A DNA stretch of 64,000 nucleotides from Ascaris suum (Eukaryota > Nematoda > Chromadorea > Rhabditida > Ascarididae): assembly GCA_013433145.1 (NCBI GenBank), contig CM024187.1, positions 8,521,326 through 8,585,325 of the forward strand, read 5' to 3'. Positions 23,501-36,655 of the stretch are shown piece by piece. The notes beneath the pieces were generated by a model. That model saw nothing but the letters and a program-made list of their open reading frames with translations, searched no databases and was not told the origin of the DNA. The position numbers and the translations under genes were made by a program. How positions within the stretch are numbered: position 1 is the first letter of the stretch; each line of letters starts with the position of its first letter.

Positions 23501-26500
23501 GGTCCTCATTCGGTAAGCTTTTACTCAGATTTCGCCATCTTATAAGAGGGAAGGATTGAAAGCGTTGAACTGCTCGCATCGTCTTCGTTCAGGACACTTG
23601 GTCATCGGTCGAAATAGAGCAGTGTGGAGTTTAGCGCATACTTGAGCGGGCTTGGGAGAAGTTTTGCTTTAACGTTTGGGAAGTTACATTTTGTGTAGTC
23701 CAATTGTTTTGGCCCATCGACTGAAAAAAGGCGGCCAAATAAATTCCGAACTTGCCTTTTTTTTGTACAAAGTTGAAGCTGTTTTTCTTAGTTCCACAAT
23801 GTGCCACTTGGACGACGCATCAATTCGGCAGTTTTTTATTTCCCTGGATTCTTCTCGTAAAAGTTGGTTAGGAAAAGGAAGAGGGGAGGTCACTCACGTA
23901 GGCTTTGTTTTCTTGCTCGAATGCCTTTCTTTGCTAGTGCTTCATTTAGATTCCGCTAATTGTGTTGTTTTTGTATGTAGCCAGAAGCCATTGTAGTGCC
24001 CAATCTGTATTATATAGAAGTCATATATAAGATAAGCGCAAAAAGCCATCGTTGGGTACAGTAGCCATCCCTTGCCCCTAGTTTCATTGCTCTGCACAGA
24101 TCTGTTAGAGTAGTTACTCAGTGCACTGTGACAGTCTGAGCTGCCGCGTTTGTTGCTGCAATCGGCCTAACAAGTTTCTGAGATCGCAAGCCGTCTTCTT
24201 CTTCGTTGTTCGTCTTTTATAGCACACGCACTATTTTTTTACACGCCACTTTGTTCCTACTGAAGCATCGCGCAATATTCACTTTATTCTCCTTCCCCTC
24301 CCCCCCCCCCCCCATTTCCAGACTGGCTAAGTGTATGATGTTCGTCATATTCGTGGTTCGGTTGGTGAATGCATTTTGCAGCGTTGAAGCTTCTAGTGCA
24401 TTAAAAGTTGTTACCTTATCATCGATGTCCGACCTTTTTTAAAAAGTCGTGTTGTAAATTCTGCACTTCACGCAGTGTCGTTGGTCAAGTTGCCGCTGCT
24501 AATGCAACAGTTTGCATCGTGCAGTCGTGAGCTAGTGCGGCACAAAAGTTTTAGCGAGCATAAAGCATGCCTTCAATTTCGCTGCACTTGCGCGAAGGTG
24601 ACAGTGGCCCATGTTCAATTTCAGGAAGGCAGTAGTCCTTTGTGAAATGTCGCATTCGCAGCGGCAGTTATTCCAACTGGCGGACAGGATTGTAGCAGCT
24701 TAAAGTGTTTTATACATGAAAGGGGACGCGGCTATAATGAGTAGCGCTTAGTGTCTCGATCAGTGTATTTAAGAAAGTTCACTATCTCGCAAGGAGGAAC
24801 GTGGAAAGTTCACTATGAATCGCATATGTCGGTCGATGTCTCTTTCTCGTATTTACTACACAGCATCGTATTACCTACGCCTTTGTTTGTACTCATTCGA
24901 GAGGAAATTGCTGTGTTCGAGAGTGGACGAGTGTTATGCTTTTTTATTTTCCTTCAAGTGCTATTGTGTTCTCTGCTCACCTTCACTTCATATTCCTTAA
25001 GTAGCGATCTAATTGAATGCGGTGTTACTTCACAAAGGATGCAGTTGATTTTGTTTCTTCATTAAAAACATCTTGTAGCATGGCCATCCCTATATCTCAG
25101 CGATGGTCAACAATGGAAGTCTGCACTATGACCACGACAAAGATGGTACGCATACACAATTGGGTGGTGAGCATGTTGGGTGCGAGGCCAAGTTTCGCAA
25201 TAAGGAACATGAAACGCAAATTCTTGTCCGATATGTCGGTGACACTCTTTCAGTGAGTTGAATTTTGCAGCTGTTTTCATCGCGGTTTTACCGGTGCCGG
25301 ATGCGCGCTATTCTGTGTGTAAGGTCTTTTAGTACCGTAACTTCTGGCATTTAGAGAGGAGTTTGGAAGTGTAACTGACCATGAGAGTGGGCGTTTTCTT
25401 TTGATTTATCGACCTTGACGAGTGTTTGTTATGTGTGATGTTATGATACGCCTAGGGAGGCATATAAGGCTTCTTAGGGGTTTTAAGTTTTATGTTACGC
25501 GTTAGGTGGGCCGGTATGTTCTCTACTAGTATCTTATCCTCAATATTGTAAACTTTCTAAGATAAATTTCTGCAACTTGTAAGGTCGTCTTTGTTGTATT
25601 TTCGAGTCCCCGGAATCTCTCAGAAGGTGTCGCCAAAATGATAAGAATTTGTTATCGCTCGGATGTATCGCCACACAGGGACTGTTTTTGGCGACAACTT
25701 GCTTAGCTGGTATTGTGAATGTGAAACGTGGCATTTAACAGTGGACAGCTTCCCGCTGCCTATCGTCCACCTCTTTCTCAATTTGCGGGAGGCGCATTAT
25801 GACGCATAAATGCATCCGGCGCTTCGGGCCGAACTTAGTTGTAGCGCGCGAGTGGATGCATGCGCTGTTCCGGTTCCAGCTTCCGCTTCATTGAGCTGCT
25901 CCGATATAAAAAAAGGCTTCGCAGTCATGATAAAACTATTGATGTGAGTGATCTGGAGAGGGACTAATGAAACCTCACCTTAGACCGGGAAGTTTAAATC
26001 TTATAGGTGGATGTTGTATCTAGGCGCTTTATTCAGTTTGAAGTCATCCTGTCGTCGAACTGGTCATCAGAAGTATGAGCTAAGCAGACCTTATCGGGCT
26101 ATATCCTTTTTCCTTAAAGCGTAGTTATTCGACCGTAAACTTTGAATTATTTAAGACTGTTGTCGTATTCAGATATTTACTGACATATCAGGCGCTGGCG
26201 TATGGAAGGAATGTATGAGCGTCAACGGTGTCAGGTTACCTACGGGCTATTATTTTGGGATGTCGGCAGCCACAGGAGATCTAGCTGGTTGGTGGCTTTC
26301 AATCCTTTCAAATAGATCTGGTGGTTTCCTAGCTTTACCAAGGACGAGCCTTACAATGAAAGCACATAAGGCTACAATGAAACAAGCAAAAATACACTTG
26401 CGTTTTACATATCTAGTTTGAATATGATCGTGATCGGGCAGATTGATGGCCAGTAAACTGAGGTCGCTTCTTCTCCATTCATAAAGCTTTGGAAGGGAAC

Positions 26501-27065
26501 TTCCTGCATACGCGACGTTCGTCGTGAACACCAATGCTTCAGCGATATCAGTCTCCACAGCTTGATTCGTAATCGCTTCATCACCACAGTTGTTGATAAT
26601 TTCTGTGAATTCTTTGCTACAACGTTGCCCCTGAATTGGGATTCATATTTTTGAAGGCGTCTTGCACATTGCGATGTGATCACTGAACCTAGGGCTATGC
26701 TGCATCGCGCGAAACTCACTGAAGACCGGTACAGTTTCACTTGTTTGTTTAGCTTAGAGGATTAGTGTATGATGGGTGATGAAAGATTTGCAGATAACCA
26801 TGATATAGTGTCGGTGAAGATGTTCGAGCAGGAGTTTGCTCGCGTTGAGAAAGAGGGTGAGTTGAATCGGCAGGATATCGAACCGGCGGCCGATTTTGCA
26901 GCGTCGCCGCGAGATCATGTCGAAGATCCACGACCGTCGAAGCTCGGTTGGTTGGGCACCACGGTTTTGCTCATCATTGGCATCGTTGTTGTGGTTGCAG
27001 TGCTAGGATTTGGTCTAGTTTTCCTGCAGAAACGTCAGGAGCGCTCCAGAAAACGGTTCTACTAA
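20564..27065 (+). CDS. ile-2: VIP36-type L-type lectin (LMAN2 family), ER-Golgi cargo receptor
   Basis: This is a complete six-exon gene: 20564-20735, 21461-21576, 23315-23512, 25079-25252, 26173-26287 and 26794-27065. Phases match at every junction and give 348 residues (human VIP36 is 356). It is a membrane lectin that binds high-mannose glycans on cargo moving between ER and Golgi. Residues 1 to about 15 are a signal peptide. The lectin domain (about 40-270) keeps the sugar and calcium residues: D121 in FGDGFAIWY, D152/Y154/N156 in FLDTYSN, and H181/D184 in YDHDKDG. It also has the cysteine pair C197/C234, the NGS sequon at N174, and GVRLPTGYYFG. A membrane segment lies at about 312-336. 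The short tail QKRQERSRKRFY ends in KRFY, as in vertebrate VIP36. ERGIC-53 would instead be much longer and end in FF. The symbol follows C. elegans usage. Confidence 0.96.
22700..23065 (-). other. Intronic antisense 121-codon frame, unassigned
   Basis: In the second ile-2 intron, a minus frame of 121 codons includes GYVTGIDRLTKKPAVHYSGN and DTLPKPICVDEEKN. Its composition is protein-like and it is unusually long for this AT-rich DNA. I see no signal peptide, membrane segment or recognisable domain. It may be a fragment of a repeat or a nested gene. Confidence 0.2.
24300..24313 (+). repeat. Poly-C tract (14 C)
   Basis: A pure C-run follows CTCCTTCCCCT in the third ile-2 intron. It belongs to the recurrent plus-strand C-run class seen in this window. 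Confidence 0.8.
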
Positions 27066-27346
27066 GTGGAGCATACATTGTGCATTCGTGTCGACGTATA
27101 ATTGTTTCAGTTCGAGAGCCCAGTCGCTTTGTGCTCAACGTTGAACAGTTTTGCTTCATTTTTGACGTCTTTCGCAAATCCGCACGATTGATGCCCTTCA
27201 GAATCTTTCTGAGTTTGTGCGTTGGCAGTAACCAGCATAAATCACCATCTATCGGATTGTTTTTTTTTCATTTTTATGGACGAACACTTAGTCGAACCGG
27301 TGCTTCAGGCACCTTTGAGAAGAGCAAAAATGAGTTGTTGATGGTG

Positions 27347-27352
27347 AATAAA
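27347..27352 (+). promoter_or_regulatory. Probable ile-2 poly(A) signal AATAAA
   Basis: This is the first canonical AATAAA after the ile-2 stop codon, 282 bases downstream, and would give a 3' UTR of about 300 bases. Confidence 0.45.
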
Positions 27353-29350
27353 GAATTTCTCACGAACCTAAAGCCTGCTTGCAACTTATTAGCGGGAATG
27401 TCTGGAACGTACCTGTTACTGATTATGTGCCACCCTTTCCGAAACGGTGGAGGCCTGCAAGTCACTCATGGATTATGTGGTCTCCTGAAGTTGGGAGACT
27501 TGCGAATGCAAATCTATGTAATCGGAGTTGCAAATCTGTGTAATGGCTTTTTGGTCGAAAATTTGTGTTGCTGTTGTTTATGAATTTTTTGTGGTTTTAT
27601 CGTTGTTTTTTTAATGGGACGCAAGAGCGTTCTTTGACGGAACATCGCTGTCAGCGAAGAAGATTGGAGGTGTGCGTGAAAGCGCTATTTGAAGTGCCGC
27701 TGTGATGCTTTTTTGTGTCAGTGAGGGAGGTTTCTTGTTGGATTTCTGTTATGCGAACGTTTGCGCTAACGCGTGAGGGTATAAGCATTTCTTATTGAGC
27801 TGTTTAATTGCTTATCATTTAGCTGTTCACTTTGCTCTCGGAGATGTGTCTGAGGAACAGCCCCACGTAGCAACTAGTATACTTTATTCCGATTTCGTTG
27901 CAAAAGTTTGTGTGGTCGGTTTCCCTCACGCCAGCTGATATTGGATGCATTTTGTGCTTGGTGGACCCCACAGGCTAGCTGTCCCTTAGCTTCCATTTCC
28001 CTACACCTCTCTCCCGCATCTTGGAATAACCAAGTAATGAAGAGATGCGAAGCATCGCGATGAGCCTGCAGAAAAAATGATTTTAAAAAAAGTATAACAC
28101 ATAGCTACGTTTGAGTGCACTATTCTTGGCGGGAAATTGCTGGAGATCGAAGTCCACCTCTTTGTTCGTTGAATATGATCTCATGTTTTAGTGCATCACT
28201 CACTGGGAGCAGTAGCATTGCCGCAGTGGAGTGCTACGGCTTCCCTGGGATGAGAGTTGATTAAGATGGGAGGAGGGTGCGGATCTAGGGCTTTCGGACG
28301 TCTTGGTCGTGTAGTCCATCATCCTTAAGATCTATTGAAATCTTCTGAGGAATCGAGCAGATGAGCCGATTATCCACCTGGCTTCATCGATTTGTAACTG
28401 TGTGGTTGTTTACTGTTGCAAGAACACATCACAATAATGTTGAATACGGTATTGTGCCGTATGATGGTTTGTAGACTTATCCGGGTTACCGAATGGCGAT
28501 TTTTTGTCTGTGCAGTAATCGACAAATATACGTTTTTCGATTGATCCATATTGAAATGTAGTGTGATCCTTGTGGGTCAGTAAGTAACGATTCTAGTGAA
28601 AAATTGAGGTACTTTTTCCACTTACAAAATAAGTCGAAGCAAGTAAAACCGTGGGCCGTAATGTTTGGCAGTCGTAGGAGATGTCTTTTTTTGTAAGGCC
28701 GTGTGAAGGTTGCGGTTTGTGCTTTTTTCCTGCCAACCGTCACGCTACTTCGCGACCTTACCTAAGCGGAAGTGGAAGCGGTATGAAGAAGCATTTATTC
28801 GTAATTAATAGTTCTTTATTTAAAGTAGAGTGAAAGTGGAGTGGTTTGCTTGTTTCGTTGAGAAGTGATTAACACCAGCGATGTTGAGGTTTTGTGCAAA
28901 ATTCGTTGCCTAATGTGTTGCTCGTGAGTTAGTAGAATTTTTTTCGTTTGTTTGTTGCGGCCGTAGAGTTTAGCTTCACCGAATAGGTGCTCGGATCACA
29001 CTGTCTTCACGTCGAATAATTTTTGTTTTTTGATCGTTCAGTTTTATGGTTGCTTGTTCTCACAAGTATCCAGGTTTTATTTCAAAAAGCGCACCGCAAA
29101 TTCGAATTCCAACTAATGCGTTTTACTGCGCGACGTGCCTTTATTTGTATATGTTTATTTGCTGTGTTCAATATTCAACTGGGTACTTGTGCTTCTTGAA
29201 GCGCCGTTTCACCTCTGAAGTCATTGCTTTGTTCATTGTTTACACTTGCCGGTTGTTTGAAAGCTGTTTTAAAGTTTATAATAAACTCATGTATTTTTGG
29301 CATCGTATACACGTGCGACCAATGCTTAAGCCCTGGTCGTTGGAGCAGCC

Positions 29351-29448
29351 AAAGGAGGTAGCAGGAGGGGTGAGGGGGAAGGTGGGCTGTGCCGGGATTA
29401 TGACTAGTTCCTTCCCCCCCCCCCTCCGTTCACCCTTGCTTCCTTTCC
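29351..29448. repeat. G-rich/C-rich imperfect foldback
   Basis: The left arm, about 29351-29382 (AAAGGAGGTAGCAGGAGGGG onward), is an imperfect reverse complement of the right arm, about 29409-29448, which contains an 11-C run followed by TCCGTTCACCCTTGCTTCCTTT. It is probably a small foldback element, related in style to the 9013 hairpin. Confidence 0.45.
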
Positions 29449-29682
29449 AGGCCTCGTTAAGAAGATAGTTTTCCAGGTTTTGGTAAGCATTTCCAAAAAA
29501 TTCCTCGGTCCCTTCGCCGTTCCCGTGTTTTCACGACTTCCCTACTGGCATTCCCAGCCAGTGAGTTGTCAGGGCTGATGATCTGCGTTATCACTGTGAT
29601 TTTCCGTCATGGACAGTTAAGCGGCCAGGTCGCTGGGGAAGGGAGTTTTCACCTTTTGCTCCTCCGTGGGAAATTTTTGAGC

Positions 29683-29699
29683 TCCCCCCCCCCCCCCCC
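29683..29699 (+). repeat. Poly-C tract (17 C)
   Basis: The longest uninterrupted C-run in the window, following GAGCT. It lies 260 bases from the 29351-29448 foldback. Confidence 0.8.
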
Positions 29700-32600
29700 A
29701 AAGCAGTAACTCATCCGGTCGCCCTCGCTCCACTTCAAGTGTAGCTTTACTTTTTCTTATGGTTGGGGTGCGACTGCCGCAGTAAATATTAATGCGGATT
29801 TACATGAGGTTTATTTGTGTAATCTTGGAAATTCGTGGGGTTGCAACCAAACCAAAGCGGAGATTTGATGATGCACTGGAGGTCGAGAAGTTTGCTGTAG
29901 TTTTTCGGCGGGCATTTTCCTCTCTCATCGGTTATAATTTTTCCATTTGATTCGCGACCCTGTGCAAATCTGCTCTTCTACTTAGTTCTACCGTTTTGCC
30001 TATATATTTCTGGTTTCACGTTTTTTCTACTTTCTGAGGTGCCTTGATGCAGTAAACGTCGCTATTCCGAGATATGGTTTCGTGGGCGGTCTGTTACTAC
30101 TGCAGCGTTATTGTCGCTCCGCGCGGCAGCGGGAATGTTTGCGTGCTCGCAGTGCGGTGCGTTTATGCAACGGCATATTTGGACCTCATGCGAGCTTTTC
30201 GGTAGGGATTATCTGTTCCAGAAAACGCATCGTGGGCCTTTGTACCGTCGGTGTCCACGGCATGATATAATTGCGCCTTGGTGCTCTCATGTTGTGGACA
30301 TTACTATCACAGGACATCTTCTGCGTGGTCACTTCCAACGGGAACATTTTGCGTCATAGGTGCGCGCCAAAGGAAATCAGACGACGAGACACGGTGCTAT
30401 TCCGCATTGGTGCGGTAGCGACGATGGTTATGATACAAGTGGTCGTGCCTCTGTAGCAGTGGCCACTTTACAGTCCTTTATGTGCACAAGCCGTCTTGAA
30501 CGTGCTCGATGCTTGCGACAATCAAAACGGCAACTTGTCGGATAACAGTTGAATTTATTCTAGGCTGTGAGGTTCGGTCGGCAGTGGCGAAAGGTCGATC
30601 CCTTGGCAAGGAAAGCTTTCTTCCAGGAAACGTATAGGTTACTATCAGAAAAAGTGTTGATCGGGAAAAGTCACACACCTTTTCGACAACCTTCCCGACA
30701 ACTTTCTGTTTCTGTGCATTTTTCGAAACATGCGCACTGTGTGGTGAGAAGGAAGCACGCGTTGTCTGGTGGCAATTACACCTGCGAACTGTTCTGAAGC
30801 ATATGCTTGTGAACAAAGCGTCTGTCACGTGATTTTATTTGAACTTGATAAACGAAAAAACAAGAAAAATAGAATGAAAATTCTTCCTCCTTCCCTACTT
30901 CCGCCCTCCTTCCCGCTCACCTGCTCGAAGTTGACAAAGACTTAGTATACTTTTACGAAAATGAGGAGAGTGAATGCTATGAAAAATCGACATTATTTGT
31001 TGTTGAACATCCGATCTTCTTCTGTACCTGTGTGAATCGTCATTCAAAAGCAGATTAGGCCAATCGCTGATCGAAGCGTGCATTCATCGGTAATTGATGT
31101 TTTTCCTCATCATAACGCGATCACAACATACTTCCGGTGACGCGCTTTGAAAGTGTCCCGCATCATATCCATCGCTGCCTATAATGCATCTAACCTGTTT
31201 GGCGCTGTCAACTTAACTTCTTTTAAAGTCGATGCAAGTTTTGGCTTGAATTTGGCGTGTCTCATTTTTTGTTTTTTTGCACTCTTTGCCGTGGATGTTA
31301 AGCATAATGCTTCAGATTATTATTTCTGTGATTAGAAATTATGTAGAGACCAATGTTGGACAGGGCAGAAACGCGAAGCCCATAAACGCATCTTAGTATT
31401 CGAAACTCTTGTTTGTAAATTTTTTTCCGGGAGTTTCGCACTTCTGGCTCCGGAATCGAACTATGTTCAGAAGTCAGGTAATGTTTCAAATGAACTGAGC
31501 TATAAATTATCAAAATCTTCGGAGATTAGCAAATTTGCGCCTCAAAACAGAACTTCGAGATATTTTCTATGAAGCAGACGCTTCCTTTCAGCACTTTCGA
31601 TGCTGACCGTAGTTGAGCTGAAAGAGAGCAATTCACTTTAAGTTTCTTGGCTAGTCTCTGATCGGTGTTTTGTTGACACTATTGACTATTCAGCAGGGAA
31701 TTATCAGCGAGAAGTTTATTGATTTCTTTCTTTCCTCAGAAAGAGGTCTTCATTCAACGAATCCTAGGAAAGCGGAAGTTTCTTTAGTTCCCGTTGGAGG
31801 TGGGTGTTACACTACAAAACTCGCTGAATTTCGCGAGACTAACTGGTTCGTGGCGTATTTCTTCGACGAGGTCAGGTGGAAATCATCATGAAGTAAGGCT
31901 CTCCAACAATAGTTTGAAAAGTGATCGTTTTGTGTATTTGACTGGGTTGAGACCCCATGTTTGTGTTCAATACGAAACCACTTCAAGTTGAGCACGTATT
32001 CTTAACACTGTATCCATGCCCTAAAGCTGCCTCACACGGCATAGTTTCATAGAGTTTCCATAATTAAACCTTACATCTTTGTTCAATCTTTGAGTGTGCA
32101 ATATTCAGCATCTTCGTAATGTGGGCTAATTTACAGTTAAGTTTGCAACTTTGCCGTCTGTAGTAAAATCTGCTCGAGCCGGGTGCATCTCAATCGAATA
32201 GATAGTGTGGCCGTTTCCACCCACACAATTCATCCTCAGTATCTCTCGTTCATTCATCACAGCGAAGTTGCATTAGCAACGGTGTCAATATTGTGAGCTG
32301 GGCATAGCTTTCATCATTCATAAGAACTGTTCATCGAAATCTGAGGGGGCATCTCTAATTACAGGACTGCCTTAATGAAGAAGAAGCAACGTTTAATTCA
32401 GTAGTGTTCCATACCTCCAGTGATCCTGTGCTAGGAAAGTTTGCCAGTGCATCGTAATGTGGTGAATAAAAAATGTTGTAGCTAGAGGTGAATCCGTTTG
32501 TTTCCAATGTTGGTCTCTGCCCTTTTTCTTTATGAATGTCTTTTGAGAATTGCTGTTAACGTTGATCGAATAAACGATCACCAAGACGATAGAAATCGCA

Positions 32601-33503
32601 TATCTATTTGAATTAACGTTGCGTCGATGAATTTCAAGCAAAAGAAATTGCGTAGCTGTCATGAAGGCCGCTGTAGCAGCAAGTTTTCTGATTGTTTTGG
32701 TATAACTCATTAATTAGCGTTCAAACTCAAGTACCAATATCGCCAAAATTGTATTTTAGACAAAATTTTACACTAATATATCGAAAAAAAAAACATTTTT
32801 TAGCACGTTAAAAGCACACAAAAGCATTTCTGATTTTAATGTACGAAAGTTTAGAAATGCGTTTAAATTCGGTTCCGTTTCGGTTTTTTTTCTCGCAGTC
32901 TAGCTTGGGTCACTGTTCCGTAATCTCGCAATTAAGTCGCACTTCCGGTTTTTCCTCGGTTTTTGTTGTTATAAAGTGTTCATTCAAAAAGAGCAAAGAA
33001 AACTGCAATAGAACAGTAAGAAAGCCAATAAAGCGCAAAATGTGTATATGGAAATATAACGACAATCGAAAATACTGTGTTGAAACACTTTCATCGAAAG
33101 TAATCATTGTGTGAGATCTCAGGTGCACAGTACTCAAAACAGGTCGAGGATGGAATGCAAATCAAAGGTGCATGAAAATAGACAACGCTTTGGCCTCAAC
33201 AATTGTTTCCGGTGTTGATTCGGATAGCCCTCAGCTGAGTGCTGTTGAACACACTATTTAATGCGCATTAAATACTTTCACGGCGCAGCTGTTGTGAACA
33301 TTGTTTTCTTGAGATTTTTTTGGATCCTTTTATATTTTCATACCGGAAAAAAAACGTCAAAATGAGAGCGGCAATACTATAACGATTGCAAATCAGTTAT
33401 CCTTAGACGGGTGTTTTGATTTGAACTGTAAATTCCTGAGTGGGCTTCAACTTTTTCTATGAGTTGAACATCAGAGTGAGGATGCGGTGGTCAAACTTGC
33501 GCA

Positions 33504-34378
33504 TTACTCAGTGTAAGCTTCACGGCAGTACTGCAAGCATTTATGCAGTAACGCGCGATATGCATTAGCAACCTTAGATGCTTTTGCTGAAAGTTCCCAA
33601 TATTGCAAGTGTCTTTTAAAAGTGGGGGCTACACCCAAATCTCGAATAATATCATCTGAAGATGCACTCAGTACAGGATTTCTAATCGTCACTTTTCCTC
33701 TGTTGACTAGAAACACAGATCTTTTTGCAACGTGTGGAAATTGATAGCGGAATTGCACAGCGAGCATAGTAAAGGGAAACTACAACCTCAACCCTGAATG
33801 GTTCTTTCTGAATGGAAAAATTCTATCCATTTGAGTAACAACGCATCTCCTCACAGGCCTTTAATCTGTCTAGATGACTTGGATGGAGAAAATTTGGATG
33901 ATCTATTACATCGAAGGCTTTAGCGCAACTGATATAGCTGTCATCGGTCTGTGCTTTTTCATTTAATGCCTTGACCTTTTCACTGACAGATGACAGCAGT
34001 TGTGATGTGATTGAGCGTCCTGGCGGAAATCCGTATTGGCCAAAGGTTAGCAATTCTCTAGTTATGTTCTTGAGGCTGGAACGCTTGGCAACCACTTCCA
34101 TTACCATACATACAAATGTGATGATGCCAGTAGATCTTTAGCTTTCTACGGAGTACAGCGAATGTTATTTTTTCAAAATAGGACCAATTATAGCGATTTT
34201 CTGGAAAGAAGGATGACAACTGCACGAAATGCCCAATTCGTAATTCATGCTTAGAGAAACAGGTGAGAGGAGCTATACGCTCGTCAAAGTAGGACAAAAT
34301 AGTGCGTGGCATTAACGAAATTTGTTTATTGTTTAGATTCTTATTTGCTTTCATAAGTGAAGTGAAGCTAACGCTCAA
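33504..34378 (-). mobile_element. Degenerate non-LTR retrotransposon reverse transcriptase (CR1/jockey-like)
   Basis: Three broken minus frames line up in order along a reverse transcriptase. The central one (34107-33823) has FGQYGFPPGRSITSQLLSSV, then an ISCAKAFDVIDH segment. These match the Q.GF..GRST.SQLL and DLAKAFD.V.H motifs of CR1-like enzymes. The next frame (33767-33504) has IIRDLGV...F.RHL and KASKVANAYRALL, the usual sequence after the palm (I.DLGV......H......KA....N...R). The upstream frame (34378-34058) may be the fingers region. Stops, frameshifts and a probable deletion of the catalytic block between 33823 and 33767 show that it is inactive. Confidence 0.7.
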
Positions 34379-36655
34379 CCGTGAAGGTGCTTATTAATTC
34401 TAATGGGGAAAATCGGGAAATAAATCGTTGTCTTTTCCTGAATACCTCAGAAGGCAACTTAATGTTCCACTTTCCATTCTACCTTCGACAACAATATTAG
34501 ACTCAACGCTGTTAGGAATTTGTGGTTTGCTTAGCGAAAGTTCGTTTATTGCCAACGAATTCTGATACGAATTAATCGGATTTCTCCTATGCTTTATATG
34601 CAAATCCTTACTGCATTTTCTTTAAGCTCCATCGCCACCCCTTTTTATTTCTCCCAAGCCGTAGAAAACGTTTTATGGTTAGAAAACACTGCGCGTAGTC
34701 CCGAAACTTTGAACATTTGCAGCGTCGTCTATATAGCGGAGAGTAATGTGCTTATAACAGAACTTATGCAAGCAAGAACGCTAGGATACAATCGATGTCG
34801 ACAATACCAATCGCATGCACGGACGATCGATTAGGGTTGAAAAATTCGCCTGCAAACTGCAGGAGGAAATAACGACACAAACCTTCCGCAGAAACAGGTC
34901 AATCATGACGCACACGGCGGCATGATAAAGTATCAAATTTTCGCCCGATCAGGAGTAAAATGGCGGCGTCGCACCTGCTCGCGTGAGAAAATATCAGGTC
35001 ATTGCACACAATATGTAAAGGACTCCTGACGCATTTGTGTGTACAAAAAAGCACCGAAATTTTCGTTAACCATGTGTATAACGCTCACGGTGCATTTGTC
35101 CGCGTAGCAGAAGTTCAAATTACCGGTTGCCTGTAAATAAAACAAAGAAATAAGCAGAAAAGTAACTGCTCACATTGAGCCGCGAAAACGGGGCTACGAA
35201 TTTTCCTCTTGCATGCCAGGACCACGGATGCCCCTGCTCGCGGAGGCCACGGATTCCCATTTTGCATGTCCTATTGCCAAGAAGTCACGTGGCTGGGCCA
35301 CGGTTTCTCCTATCCCACAACGCTGTCTCCAAGGTAAAAGAGAGCTGTGAGTGGCTATTTGATCTTTACAGGTTGCGAAATTAGCATCAGAATCCGTCGC
35401 TCGCCTTCAAACATGCTTCCTGTGAAGTAGTTCCGACTGCGACTTTCCCATGTAATATAAGCAACCATATTGCTGGACACTTTTTGAATCACCATAAACA
35501 CAGAGAACCTGAGCAGTGGCATCCAAATGCTAGTGAAAACAGCCTTAATGGGACGACAAAGTTGGTCGGCGAAGAAATTCGTTCCAAGCATTGTGTATGG
35601 CATAGCATGAACGCTGAGACAAGCGATGATCCGTGTAACCGTGTCGGCGTCTACCGCAGCTCGCTTTTGCGCGTCCACAGCAACCATCTCAGCATCTGAG
35701 ACCGAAACCGTTGACGGCTAGTACTTTTTTTTCATTGAATAACTCCCGTTCCGCATACAAGTAGCCTGGCGTCTATATTTTTGAGCGGACCGACACAGTC
35801 AAGCAGCTTGTCGAGCGTGGATTCGAGAGAACTGATGGCTCACTTCACGATTTTGAGGAGCATCGCGATAACGCATTCTTTAGGCTATCGAAAGGAGACA
35901 GCTCTTCAGAGACGCAAAGTTTCGCGAGGATAGTCGTTTAACATTATTCGATGGCATATTTGTAGTACGATCCTTTGCTGGGTTTGAAAATAGGGAGTAA
36001 ATATCCACCCTCAAAACATCAGCAAACAATTGAAATCCTCGTGTGAGTGTCTATAGCTGCATGTCCGTGTATGCATATGTACATGCAAGCTTGGGAACTT
36101 AGAGCGAATTAACTACTGTCCGATTCTTCTGGAAATCCTTTTTAAAATTTTTATTGAGGCTTATGACTGCAGGAAACTCCAGATACTGATCTGGAGACTA
36201 AGTGAGACTGAATCTTCAACTATGGAATGCACAAAAAATGAGCTAGTGAGCAGCAGTTAATAGGAGCACTCGAAAGAGCGAGAAGACGAAAACAAACCCC
36301 TCCTGTAAAGCTGTATTTATTTATGCGATATTCGCCGTGCTGTCCCATTTGCACATCACTTAACGGCCGCAACGCTCATGAATCATTCTTTTGCCGCTTT
36401 GTTTAGTCCAAAGCTTCCTTTGGATACATTTGTAGCTCATTCCCTTATGAATTCAGTCGATCGGATCGCTTCATATTTCTTTTTCACTAGGATGATAGTT
36501 TGCCATCACCACTAATTGAGAATTGATTGGTCATAGGTTTGGTGCAGACGTTCGTAAGTTCCAACAGGACGAGATAATTGTTCTGTCGAAAAAAGTTCAC
36601 TATTTTGTTGACAGCTCTCTTTTTTAATCGCTTAGTGCGCTTCCAATGGTTCTTT

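Noticed and set aside
30111..30545. Overlapping plus-strand frames with Cys pairs resembling a zinc ribbon
   Set aside because: Three frames are open at once because of local GC content. The Cys spacing is irregular and a stop interrupts the longest frame.
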